Below, one piece after another: positions 6,595 through 14,109 of a DNA stretch of 17,213 nucleotides. The notes beneath the pieces are model-generated. The model was not told the origin of the DNA, searched no databases, and saw only the letters and a program-made list of their open reading frames with translations. Each line of letters starts with the position of its first letter. The stretch's first letter is position 1. Source of the stretch: JBLNBQ01 sp050260095 (GTDB lineage Bacteria; Bacillota; UBA5301; DYFA01); the NCBI GenBank assembly GCA_050260095.1, contig JBLNBQ010000115.1, positions 1 to 17,213 of the forward strand, given 5' to 3'. The translations under genes and the position numbers were made by a program.

Positions 6595-7416
6595 CTAACG
6601 CGCTTCTTCCGCCGCCCAGCCCAGGGCGCGGCGCGCGTTGGCGGTGGTCGTCGCGGCCGCCTCCGCCAGGGTCACTCCCCAGCGGGCGGCGAGCACCTCC
6701 GCCACCTGCCGGACGTACGCCGGCTCATTCCGCTTCCCTCGGAACGGGACCGGCGCGAGGTACGGGCAGTCCGTCTCCAGCACCACCGCCGTGCGGGGCA
6801 CCCCTTCGACCACCTCAAGCACCCGCCGGGCGTTCTTGAAGGTGAGCGGCCCGCCGATCCCGAGCAGCAAGCCGAGGCTCAGGAAGTCGGAGGCCATCTC
6901 GAGGCTCCCCGAGTAGCAGTGCATGATGCCGCGAACCTGTCCTCGCGGCGCGAGCGCCGCCAGCGAATCGGCGTGAGCCTCCCGGTCGTGGACCAGCACG
7001 GGAAGCCCCAAGTCCGCGGCCAGCGCCAACTGCTCGGCGAAGAGCCGCTGCTGCACCTCGCGAGGCGCGAAATCGTAGTGGTAGTCGAGCCCGATCTCCC
7101 CCAGCGCGACCACGCCCGGCAGCCGGGCCAAGGCGGCGAGCCTGTCCAGATAGTCCCCGGGCGCCTTCGCCGCCTCGTGGGGGTGGACGCCCACGGCGGC
7201 GTAGAGCCCCTCCGCCGGTTTGGCGGCGGCCGCCACCGCGGCAGAGGAGTCGAGGTCCCAACCGACATTCAGAATCTGCCTGACCCCGGCCGTTCGGGCC
7301 CGCGCCAGCACTTCCTCCAGGTCGGCGGCGAAGTCCTCGTAAGCCAGGTGCGCGTGGGTGTCGCAGAGCACCGGCTCCGCGCCGGCCGGAGCTGATCCCG
7401 TCGGGGCGCCGGTCAC
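6595..7416 (-). CDS. tatD: TatD-family metal-dependent deoxyribonuclease
   Basis: A 273-residue TIM-barrel hydrolase of the amidohydrolase superfamily. The metal-ligand motifs are all present: HAH (21-23), GVHPH (H78, H80), EIGLDYHYD (E107), LVHDREAH (H143), MHCYSG (H166) and ETDCPYLAP (D216). Family members act as 3'-5' exonucleases or AP endonucleases in DNA repair and turnover. The GTG start at 7416 overlaps the metG stop in GTGA, a 4-base overlap typical of translational coupling. The metG-tatD pair is a common arrangement in Bacillota. The first 14 residues precede the conserved core, but the overlap supports this start. Confidence 0.95.
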   Translation of the reverse strand: MTGAPTGSAPAGAEPVLCDTHAHLAYEDFAADLEEVLARARTAGVRQILNVGWDLDSSAAVAAAAKPAEGLYAAVGVHPHEAAKAPGDYLDRLAALARLPGVVALGEIGLDYHYDFAPREVQQRLFAEQLALAADLGLPVLVHDREAHADSLAALAPRGQVRGIMHCYSGSLEMASDFLSLGLLLGIGGPLTFKNARRVLEVVEGVPRTAVVLETDCPYLAPVPFRGKRNEPAYVRQVAEVLAARWGVTLAEAAATTTANARRALGWAAEEAR

Positions 7417-9467
7417 TTCACCTTGCTCCCGGGCGGCACGGGCCGCTCCGGCGAGACCAGCCCCAGGGTGGCGTGGTCGGGCGTCGAGGCCGCCAGCAGC
7501 ATCCCCTGCGACAATTCGCCCCGGAGCTTGGCTGGTTTCAGGTTGGCCACCACCACGATCTCCTTGCCCACCAGTTCTTCGGGCTGGTAGTGGAGGGCAA
7601 TGCCGGCCACGATCTGCCGCTTCTCGGTTCCCAGGTCGACCTGCAACTTCAGAAGCTTGTCGGCCCCCGCGATGCGCTCCGCCTGGAGCACCCGGGCGAC
7701 GCGCAGGTCGAGTTTGGCGAAGTCGGCGATGTCGAGCAACTCCCCGCCGCCCGCCTCGGCAGGAGCGGCAGGGGCGGACGGAGTGGCCGCCGGTTTGGCG
7801 GGCGACGCCGGCGCGGCCGCGGCGGGCGCCCCTTCGGCAGGCTCATCGCCTTTGGCCGCCAGCGCGTCCAGGTCGAGCCGCGGGAAGAGCGGTGCCGCCT
7901 TTCGGAACGTCACCCCGGAGGGCAGGCGACCCCAGACCGCATCGTCCAGGTGCTGGTCCGCGATGGGTCCCCGGTCGGCGAGGCCGAGTTGGTCCCAGAT
8001 CTTGCCCGCCGTCACCGGCATCACCGGGTAAATCAGGTAAGCGGTGATCCGGATGACCTCCGCCAGGCTCCGCATGACGGCTTTCACGCGGTCCTGGCCC
8101 TCGGCCGACGCATCCTTGGCCAGACTCCAGGGAGCCGTCTCGTCGATGAACTTGTTGGCCCGGCCGATCAGCCGCCAGACGGCCGCCAGCGCCTCGGTGG
8201 GCGTCAGCGCCTCCATTTGCTTCCGGTATTCCACCACCGTGCCGGCGGCCAGGACCTTCAGCTCGGCCACGAGCCTTCCCACCGCGTCGTCCTCGGGAAG
8301 GGCGACCTCCTGCGGGATCCGTCCCCCGCAGTACTTCTCGTTCATGGCCTGCGTCCGGTGGATGAGGTTCCCCAGGTCGTTGGCCAGATCGGAGTTGATC
8401 CGCTGGGCGAGAGCCAGTTCAGAGTAGTTCCCGTCCTGCCCGAAGATGACATCCCGGCAGAGGAAGTAGCGCACGGCGTCGGCCGAGTACTTGTCGCACA
8501 GGACCACCGGGTCGACCACGTTCCCCTTGGATTTGGACATCTTGTCGCCCTCGAGCACCAGCCAGCCGTGGCCGAAGACCTTCTTCGGCAGCGGAAGGTC
8601 GGCCGCCATCAGCATGATCGGCCAGATGACGGTGTGGAACCGGACGATCTCCTTGCCGACCACGTGGACGTCGCAGGGCCAGAACTTCTCGAACTTCGCG
8701 GGGTCGAGGTCGGGCCAGCCGCAGCCGGTCAGGTAGTTGGTGAGGGCGTCGAACCAGACGTAGATGACGTGCTTGGCGGGCGGCTTCCCGTCCTCCCGGG
8801 CCGGTTCCTCGATGGGCACCGGGATACCCCAGTCGAAGGTGGTCCGGGAGATGCAGAGATCCGCCAGGCCCTGCTCCACGAACTTGATCATCTCGTTGCG
8901 ACGGCTGGCCGGCTGGATGAAGTCGGGGTTCTCGGCGATGAACTGCATCCACCGGTCGGCGTACTTGCTCATGCGGAAGAAGTACGACTCCTCCCGGGTG
9001 AGTTCGACCTCGCGGCGGCACTCGGGGTTGGGGCACTTGCCCTCGACCAACTGGCGCTCGAGCCAGAAGGTCTCGCAAGGGGTGCAGTACCATCCCTCGT
9101 ACTCGGACTTGTAGATGTCGCCCTTGGCGTAGATCCGGCGGAAGATCTCCTGGACCGCGTGATGGTGGCGCGGCTCGGTCGTGCGCACGAAGTCGTCGTA
9201 GGAAATGTTCAGCCGCTGCCAGAGGTCTTTGATGCTCGCCACGATCCCGTCGACGAACTCCTGCGGCGTCACCCCCTTGGCGGCCGCCCGGCGCTGGATC
9301 TTCTGGCCGTGCTCGTCGGTGCCGGTGAGGAAGAGGACGTCGTCGCCGGCCATCCGGTGGTAACGGGCGAAGGCGTCGCAGGCGACCGTGGTGTAGGCGT
9401 GGCCGATGTGCAGCTTGTCGCTCGGGTAGTAGATGGGCGTCGTGAGGTAGAACTTGCCGTTAGCCAT
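7413..9467 (-). CDS. metG: Methionyl-tRNA synthetase
   Basis: Charges tRNA-Met with methionine in the cytoplasm. The protein is 684 residues. It has the class I signatures LHIGHAY (H20) and KMSKS (309-313). A zinc knuckle is formed by C128, C131, C145 and C150 (C-x2-C-x13-C-x4-C). An Ala/Pro-rich linker joins it to a C-terminal EMAP-type tRNA-binding domain (about 580-684, FAKLDLRVARVLQAE). The ATG at 9467 is preferred: MANGKFYLTTPIYYP begins the family's conserved N-terminus, and a G-rich ribosome site lies 7 bases upstream. The frame stays open to 9551, but that part lies in the T-box terminator. It is the first gene of the metG-tatD-DUF92 operon, controlled by uncharged tRNA. Confidence 0.98.
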   Translation of the reverse strand: MANGKFYLTTPIYYPSDKLHIGHAYTTVACDAFARYHRMAGDDVLFLTGTDEHGQKIQRRAAAKGVTPQEFVDGIVASIKDLWQRLNISYDDFVRTTEPRHHHAVQEIFRRIYAKGDIYKSEYEGWYCTPCETFWLERQLVEGKCPNPECRREVELTREESYFFRMSKYADRWMQFIAENPDFIQPASRRNEMIKFVEQGLADLCISRTTFDWGIPVPIEEPAREDGKPPAKHVIYVWFDALTNYLTGCGWPDLDPAKFEKFWPCDVHVVGKEIVRFHTVIWPIMLMAADLPLPKKVFGHGWLVLEGDKMSKSKGNVVDPVVLCDKYSADAVRYFLCRDVIFGQDGNYSELALAQRINSDLANDLGNLIHRTQAMNEKYCGGRIPQEVALPEDDAVGRLVAELKVLAAGTVVEYRKQMEALTPTEALAAVWRLIGRANKFIDETAPWSLAKDASAEGQDRVKAVMRSLAEVIRITAYLIYPVMPVTAGKIWDQLGLADRGPIADQHLDDAVWGRLPSGVTFRKAAPLFPRLDLDALAAKGDEPAEGAPAAAAPASPAKPAATPSAPAAPAEAGGGELLDIADFAKLDLRVARVLQAERIAGADKLLKLQVDLGTEKRQIVAGIALHYQPEELVGKEIVVVANLKPAKLRGELSQGMLLAASTPDHATLGLVSPERPVPPGSKVK

Positions 9468-9499
9468 ATCGCAACCCCCCATGAAAGGATAGTCTCTCC

Positions 9500-9535
9500 A
9501 AAAAAAGGAGCCCCCGCCCGGCGAAGGGGCGAGGG
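9500..9535 (-). terminator. T-box intrinsic terminator of metG
   Basis: On the minus strand CCCTCGCCC (9535-9527) pairs fully with GGGCGGGGG (9519-9511), 9 bp with one U-G pair. The loop is 7 nt (CTTCGCC), and CTCC then seven T (9506-9500) follow. It sits directly after the T-box sequence and 33 bases before the metG start. It forms when tRNA-Met is charged and is prevented by the alternative antiterminator. Confidence 0.9.
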
Positions 9536-9786
9536 TCAGTCGCGGTACCACCCTTGATTCGCTCGTCAGGTGGACGGCCGTCTCCCACCCGCCTGCCGAG
9601 CCTTGAAGCTGCTCTGTAACGGGAGCACCCGGCCGGAGCTACTGCGGAAGTTCTTTGGCTCTTCCGGTTCACCCCGGCGGCTTGAGGGCCATGTTCGGCG
9701 CGCCTCCCCGGGGCCGGCTTTCACCTCGCCCGGCTCTCTGCTCCCGGTCTACCGCGGGCGTACTCTTCCCTCGCATCGCCGCTTAT
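9500..9786 (-). promoter_or_regulatory. T-box riboswitch leader of metG
   Basis: A transcribed leader of about 285 bases. It holds the near-invariant T-box AGGGTGGTACCGCG (9554-9541), which pairs with the free tRNA acceptor end, followed by the terminator. Upstream, GATGCGAGGGAAGAGTA resembles the Stem I AG-bulge and AGTA half of the specifier loop, and GGTGAAAGCC resembles the apical part. The 3' side of the loop reads GAACATGGCC. It contains ATG, the methionine specifier that fits the downstream gene. A strict GAA-NNN reading would give CAT instead, so the exact register needs checking. Uncharged tRNA-Met should allow read-through into metG, tatD and the DUF92 gene. Confidence 0.93.
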
Positions 9787-9792
9787 GCCCGT

Positions 9793-9822
9793 ACTATACC
9801 AGAGCCTGCCAGCAGGCGTCAA
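9793..9822 (-). promoter_or_regulatory. Promoter of the metG operon
   Basis: Reading leftward, TTGACG (9822-9817) and TATAGT (9798-9793) are separated by 18 bp, each 5 of 6 to the sigma-A consensus. The predicted start near 9786 gives a leader that contains the whole T-box structure. Confidence 0.8.
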
Positions 9823-9857
9823 GACGAGGCGGCGCCGGAGGAATGGGCTGGACCGTT

Positions 9858-9974
9858 TCACGTCTGCCGCCGGCGGGCCAGGATGTAGAACTCCTCCTCG
9901 TGGTCGCCCTTCGTCTGGTACTCGAAGTGCCTTCGTCGAGCACCCAGAAGAGCGGTTCCGCACAGGATGAAGTC
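9858..9974 (-). pseudogene. C-terminal remnant of an unidentified gene
   Basis: A minus-strand frame ending TGA at 9860-9858 reads DFILCGTALLGARRR, then HFEYQTKGDHEEEFYILARR and a short end. The charged strand-like ending (EEEFYILARR) looks like the end of a real enzyme and vaguely resembles the last strands of class I methyltransferases. Upstream the frame runs into the murJ relic in another register and has no start codon or ribosome site. It appears to be the tail of a gene whose front was deleted. The identity is unknown. Confidence 0.3.
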
Positions 9975-10182
9975 AGGACTCCTGCGGTTGTCCGCTGACT
10001 CGCGATCGCGCCAAGCCCCGTACCTTCATCCACCCCCTGGTCATCACCGCCCAACCAGTCTCCAGGGCTAGCCGTGCCTCCGGCACCCCCAAGGCCAGCG
10101 TGAACCCGGTGTACGTCGCCCACGCTACTCCAGCCATGAGGGCGCAAGCCAAAGTCACCCGCCAAAAGGTCCAGAAAAGCAT
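9973..10182 (-). pseudogene. Eroded C-terminal fragment of a second murJ
   Basis: The translation WRVTLACALMAGVAWATY joined to GFTLALGVPEARLALETG parallels the end of the intact MurJ at 12472-14079 (WRVTLAAILMAGAVWAVY and GLTLALGVPEAWLALETG). About 30 residues between these blocks are missing in frame, where the intact protein has a VY on either side. A 19-base stretch is identical in both copies (10148-10166 and 12710-12728). About 85% of the gene is absent, including the core with the flippase residues. The fragment has no credible ribosome site, so it is a relic. It lies between the metG promoter and the LolA-like gene. Confidence 0.8.
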
Positions 10183-10241
10183 GATCGCGGTGAAAAGCGG
10201 GTGAGGAAGGGATGGCGGTGGCGCCGCAGAATCCCTAACGC

Positions 10242-10958
10242 ATGTTAAGCCGCCACAGCAAGACCCGTCTCGTCTTGGCCCTGCTTCTCGGCTTGGTGGC
10301 TGGCCCGACCCTGCGGGCGTGCGCGACCGAAGAGCCGCCCACGGCGGCCGAGATCGTGCGCCGCATGCTGGAGGCCCAGAGCGGTCTCGCGGATTTCACC
10401 GCCACGGTCACCCTCGAGACCAAGGTGGCCGGGATCCCGCTGCCGACCGTCACGGGGCGGCTGTACAGCAAACGCCCTAACAAAGTGAAAGTGCAGATCG
10501 GGGGCATGTCCTTGCTCCCCCGCCACCCGTTCCTCTTCCCTGATCCCCTGGAGTTCACCACAGGCAAATACGCCCTCACTCTGGCTGGCCATGAGATCCT
10601 CGGCCAAGACGTAACGTGGATCGTGGACGTCGTCCCCTCCGACCCTCAAGCAGAGCGATTGCAGATGCGTTTCTGGATCTCGGAGGCAAGCTGGTTGATC
10701 GTGCAGGCGGACATGTCCCTGCCCAAAGCCGGGCGAACCCGCCTGCGCGCCCGGTACGTCAAAGGCGCTGCTGAGCACGCCTGGGTTCCGGCCGAACTGA
10801 GCGGCGAAGGCGGGCTGCTTCTGTTCGACCTCCTGCCGGCCCTCGGTCTCGGGCCACTTCTCGCGAGCCTTGACCTCGCGGAGAAAATCGTCTTCCAAGC
10901 CACGCTCTCCGGCCTCCAGGTGAACACCGGGCTTTCTGACTCGGTCTTCAGCCCGTGA
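10242..10958 (+). CDS. LolA-like exported protein (outer-membrane lipoprotein-sorting superfamily)
   Basis: A 238-residue protein with a signal peptide: positive MLSRHSKTR, a hydrophobic LVLALLLGLVAG core, and a likely cut after RACA near residue 28. The mature part fits the LolA/LolB-like fold: EIVRRMLEAQSGLADFTATV, GRLYSKRPNKVKVQIGG, and later strands describing a half-barrel. In diderms such proteins carry lipoproteins to the outer membrane; in monoderms related proteins can be lipoproteins. LRAC is an imperfect lipobox (Arg at -2). ATG at 10242 follows an in-frame TAA, so it is the first possible start, though the ribosome site is poor. It is the only plus-strand gene and converges on the barrel gene with a 27-base gap holding the palindrome CCCGGCCGGG. 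Confidence 0.8.
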   Translation: MLSRHSKTRLVLALLLGLVAGPTLRACATEEPPTAAEIVRRMLEAQSGLADFTATVTLETKVAGIPLPTVTGRLYSKRPNKVKVQIGGMSLLPRHPFLFPDPLEFTTGKYALTLAGHEILGQDVTWIVDVVPSDPQAERLQMRFWISEASWLIVQADMSLPKAGRTRLRARYVKGAAEHAWVPAELSGEGGLLLFDLLPALGLGPLLASLDLAEKIVFQATLSGLQVNTGLSDSVFSP

Positions 10959-10985
10959 CCCGGCCGGGCGTGGCGCGACCCGCGA

Positions 10986-12248
10986 TCACTGGCCAAAGCG
11001 GTGGCTCAACTCGACGGACAACTCGGGACGCAGCGTGTTTGACCCGGGAACGTGGCGAAAGTTCCGCACGGAGCCGAGCCCGACTCTGACCCGTAGCGCG
11101 GAGACATCGCCAAGGGCATAGGTGGCGAGGGCAAAAACCGTCGTGCTTTCTTCGACGACGCCACTTAGAAATTGGCGGTCCTCAGTGGCCGCATAGCCAG
11201 CCGTTTCCCAGACATCGGCGACCGTTCCCTCTCCGTGTCGCTGCCTGCTGACTCCCAGACCGGCGAGTCCAAAACGCGTGCGGGGAAACGTCCAGATGAG
11301 CTGCAGGTCGTCACTGTCCGGCCCGGCCGGCCAGCCCAAAACATAGTCATAGTTCGAATACCGCCCGTCGGACGCCTGAAACCCGTAAGTAAAGTTGTTG
11401 ACCCGGGCGTACTGCAGCGCGAGGCGGTGGTCGCCTTGAAAAGGGATTTCGCAGCGCAGGAGACCCGCGACCTGGAAGGGTTGGCGATCATGTGAGGTGC
11501 CGGGCATATCATCTGCGAAGAACTCCCCGCCGAGCAGCAGCCCGCGTGAAGAACGGTACTGAGCCTGCACAAAGACATTGTCGTTGATCCGGTCGTTGTC
11601 GACGGTACCAGATTGCAGCCCGACCCACTGGGTGAGATAAGAAGGCCAAGGAAGCAGCGTAGAGAGCCGGGAAGCGAACGCCCCGTCAGAGATGGCCACC
11701 TCGCCCACACTGCCGGTGAACCCGCCTTGGCGAACAGTCAAGCGTTGCGCCAGGAGGTACCGGTCGCCTCCAGAAAGGCGGCCTATGATCTTGTCAAAAT
11801 CGACTGGCCCCTGGTGGTAGGTGTAGGCCAGCTGCTCCGAGCCCGGGGCGCGACCCGAAAGCACCACCGAGTCGCCCTGCCACAGGCTCCAGTTGGTTGC
11901 AGAACGACCCACCAGGACGCTGGCGGATCTGTCGACCCCACTCAACTGCCACGTCTTGGCGAGGGAGGCAGCGCTGAGCCCGGCATAGCGCAGCCCTGGT
12001 GCAGTGCGGTCCTGACCTTGCAGGGTCAGCCTCCACCCATCCGGGAGAGAGGCGGCCAGCGAGACCTCCTGACTCATCGAATCCCAGACGGTGTCGGGCG
12101 CTGAGAGGCGGACCGTCAGGTCGAGCGGAGCCGCGTGCGCCGTCCCACCAAGAAGAGCGCACAAGCCCACCGCAAACCACGAGCGCAGAGCCAACCGAGT
12201 CCACAGAGGCTTCCTGCCGGCTCTGTCCCATGCCAGCCGCCCACGCAT
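10986..12248 (-). CDS. Exported beta-barrel protein, probably Wzi-like (capsule assembly)
   Basis: A 420-residue protein. The signal peptide ends TAHA|AP (positive start, then SWFAVGLCALLGG). The rest alternates polar and hydrophobic residues and ends LRPELSVELSHRFGQ, near the aromatic ending of outer-membrane barrels. The segments DNDRINDNVFVQAQYR, GEFFADDMPG, YARVNNFTYGF, VLGWPAGPDSDDLQL and RHGEG recall the Wzi family, which holds capsule at the outer surface; this rests on remembered motif patterns. The start ATG at 12248 overlaps the previous stop by one base (TGATG); the open frame upstream overlaps the VanZ-like gene and is not used. Downstream of glycosyltransferases and murJ, it suggests surface glycan attachment in a diderm cell. 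Confidence 0.85.
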   Translation of the reverse strand: MRGRLAWDRAGRKPLWTRLALRSWFAVGLCALLGGTAHAAPLDLTVRLSAPDTVWDSMSQEVSLAASLPDGWRLTLQGQDRTAPGLRYAGLSAASLAKTWQLSGVDRSASVLVGRSATNWSLWQGDSVVLSGRAPGSEQLAYTYHQGPVDFDKIIGRLSGGDRYLLAQRLTVRQGGFTGSVGEVAISDGAFASRLSTLLPWPSYLTQWVGLQSGTVDNDRINDNVFVQAQYRSSRGLLLGGEFFADDMPGTSHDRQPFQVAGLLRCEIPFQGDHRLALQYARVNNFTYGFQASDGRYSNYDYVLGWPAGPDSDDLQLIWTFPRTRFGLAGLGVSRQRHGEGTVADVWETAGYAATEDRQFLSGVVEESTTVFALATYALGDVSALRVRVGLGSVRNFRHVPGSNTLRPELSVELSHRFGQ

Positions 12249-12475
12249 CAGCGCATCCGCTCCCCGAGCCGCCGTGTTTCCCGCCTCAACGCCACCAGGC
12301 CGATCGCCAGCGCCGCCGCCCCGACGTCCAGGAACACGTCCGAGACCAGCTCGGTGCGCCACGGGATCCGGCCTTGCACCCATTCGTCCAGCACGGCCAC
12401 ACCCACCGCCAACGTCCAGGCCAACCCGGCCCGCCAGCCCGCCCAGGGCCAGGCGCGGCGCAAAAGCTCCCTCAT
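12248..12475 (-). CDS. Short VanZ-like membrane protein
   Basis: Only 75 residues, starting MRELLRRAWPWAGW, with two hydrophobic segments. It carries the VanZ-type signature DEWVQGRIPWRTELVSDVFLDVGAA (D-E-x-x-Q, R, then D-V). Usual VanZ-like proteins have four or more membrane spans, so this one keeps only the C-terminal half. The ATG overlaps the murJ stop in ATGA (4 bases), and its TGA overlaps the next ATG by one base, so translation is probably coupled on both sides. The function of the VanZ fold is unclear; some members give teicoplanin resistance or modify envelope lipids. The tight position argues for a real gene despite its size. Confidence 0.8.
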   Translation of the reverse strand: MRELLRRAWPWAGWRAGLAWTLAVGVAVLDEWVQGRIPWRTELVSDVFLDVGAAALAIGLVALRRETRRLGERMR

Positions 12476-14079
12476 CGGGCCACCAACGCCTTCGCCTTGG
12501 CCCAGCTCTTGGTCACCACCGACCGGCCGGTCTCGAGCGCCAGCCAAGCCTCGGGCACCCCCAAGGCCAGGGTCAGCCCGGCGTAGACCAAGACCCCCGC
12601 CCCGACCGCCCCAAACAGCCGTACAGACTGGGCGATCACTCCTGAACCTGGCGCCCATCCCTGCAGGAGCCCGTACACCGCCCACACCGCGCCGGCCATG
12701 AGAATGGCGGCCAAAGTCACCCGCCAAAGGGAACCGACGATCTCCCGGCCGCGGATACCGCCCGCCCGGCCACCGCTGGCCGCTTTCAGCCGTCCGCGCA
12801 ACGCCAAGAGCAGGAGGGCGGTGGTAAAGAGCGCCGCGAGCGAAGTGGCCAAAGCGAGGCCCCCGTGCTTCATCGGTCCGACCAAAGCCAGGTTCAAGAC
12901 GATGTTCAGTCCGACCGCGAGCATCCCAGTGGCCATCGGAGCCATTGTGTCCTGGAAGGCGTAGAAGGCCCGGCTCGCCAGGTCGCGGAGGCTCAGGACT
13001 GGAACTGAGAGGGCGTAGAACAAGAGGGCCACGGAGGTGGCGGACGTCGCGCCCGCCCCGAAAGCCCCCCGGCCGAAAGCGAGCTGGACGAGGGGACCGC
13101 TCAACACCATCATGCCGGCCGTCACGGGCACCATGACGTAATTGATGACTTTCACCGCTTGGGCGAAGGAGGCGGTGTAGCGGTCCCACTCCTGCGCCGC
13201 CGACAGCTTGGCAAACGCCGGGTACATGACCGTCACGATCGCCGTGCCCAGGACGGACGGCACCAGTTGCATGAGCTTGTTGGCGTAGTTGAGCGCCGCG
13301 ACGCTCCCCTCGGCCAGGCCGGAAGCCAGCATCCGGTCGATCACCGCGTTGAGCTGCCCGACCGACGTCCCCACGAGCACCGGCACCGCCAGCGCCGCGA
13401 TCCGCCGCAGCCCCGGTTCCCGCAGATCCAGCCTGGGGCGCCAGCGATAGCCCAGCCTCATCAGGGACGGCCCCTGAAGCAAGACCTGCGACAACGCCGC
13501 GGCCACCGTCCCGACCGCCACCGCCCCGATCCCGTACCGGGGCCCGAAGACCAGCGTGGAAGTGATGATGAGCACGTTGAACAAGAGCCCGATGGCCGCC
13601 GGCGCCAGGAAGTCGCCCTCGGTCTGCAACATGCCGACGAGCAGCCCGCTCACGCCCTGGAAGGCGACCATGGGGAAAAGCACTCGCGTCAGGTGCACGG
13701 TCAGGGTATAGACTTCGCCCCGGAACCCGGGGGCCACCAGACGGGTGAGCCAGGGCGCCGCCGCCTTGCCGAAAGCGATGACGGCCAAGGCGATGAGCCC
13801 GGTGGCGGTGATGACGGAGTCGGCCATGGCGTGGGCGCCTTCCCTGCCCCGCTCCTGCCGGATTTGGGCGTAGACCGGGATGAAGGTCGTCCCCAGCGCC
13901 GCCCCCACCAGCGCGAAGACCACCCCGGGGATCGTCTGTCCCATGAGGTAAGCGTCGCTCGCCCGGGTCGCCCCGAACACCGCCGCCAACGACGCCTCCC
14001 GGACGAAGCCCAAGACTTTACTGAGTATCGTGAAGGCGGCGATCATGCCCGCCGCCTTGGCCATCCCGCTGAACTTCAA
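12472..14079 (-). CDS. murJ: MurJ/MviN lipid II flippase
   Basis: A 535-residue integral membrane protein that flips the peptidoglycan precursor lipid II across the inner membrane. The family pattern is clear. It starts AAFTILSKVLGFVREASLAAVFG, with TTFIPVYAQ and LLVGMLQTEGDF, then NYANKLMQLVPSVLGTAIVTVMYP and SRAFYAFQDT. About 14 hydrophobic spans are expected and seen. The predicted start is TTG at 14079, with GGAG 11 bases upstream; an in-frame ATG at 14064 (MAKAAG) is an alternative. It lies 30 bp after the epimerase stop and overlaps the VanZ-like gene by 4 bases. Its C-terminal end is duplicated as a relic at 9973-10182. A MurJ-like protein in a glycan cluster might also move another lipid-linked sugar. 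Confidence 0.95.
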   Translation of the reverse strand: MKFSGMAKAAGMIAAFTILSKVLGFVREASLAAVFGATRASDAYLMGQTIPGVVFALVGAALGTTFIPVYAQIRQERGREGAHAMADSVITATGLIALAVIAFGKAAAPWLTRLVAPGFRGEVYTLTVHLTRVLFPMVAFQGVSGLLVGMLQTEGDFLAPAAIGLLFNVLIITSTLVFGPRYGIGAVAVGTVAAALSQVLLQGPSLMRLGYRWRPRLDLREPGLRRIAALAVPVLVGTSVGQLNAVIDRMLASGLAEGSVAALNYANKLMQLVPSVLGTAIVTVMYPAFAKLSAAQEWDRYTASFAQAVKVINYVMVPVTAGMMVLSGPLVQLAFGRGAFGAGATSATSVALLFYALSVPVLSLRDLASRAFYAFQDTMAPMATGMLAVGLNIVLNLALVGPMKHGGLALATSLAALFTTALLLLALRGRLKAASGGRAGGIRGREIVGSLWRVTLAAILMAGAVWAVYGLLQGWAPGSGVIAQSVRLFGAVGAGVLVYAGLTLALGVPEAWLALETGRSVVTKSWAKAKALVAR

Positions 14080-14109
14080 CTGCGCAGCATCTCCGTTCCC
14101 GTGACGTGC

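Noticed and set aside
9468..9551. N-terminal extension of metG by 28 codons
   Set aside because: The extension lies across the T-box terminator and is not part of the conserved MetG start. ATG at 9467 has a proper ribosome site.
7473..9557. Plus-strand open frame of 694 codons opposite metG
   Set aside because: It is the antisense shadow of metG in GC-rich DNA. Its product is rich in Arg, Gly, Val and Asp without any family motif, while metG on the other strand has full catalytic signatures. The same applies to other long plus-strand frames opposite nrdJ, the DUF92 gene, murJ and the epimerase.
10242..10330. Certain lipoprotein signal in the LolA-like protein
   Set aside because: LRAC has Arg where the lipobox needs a small or aliphatic residue. 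Cleavage by signal peptidase I after ACA is as likely.
12476..13189. Longer 313-residue version of the VanZ-like gene starting at 13189
   Set aside because: The front part lies wholly inside murJ in another frame and reads as low-complexity Arg/Gly/Pro. Only the last 75 residues look like a membrane protein, and they begin at the ATGA overlap.
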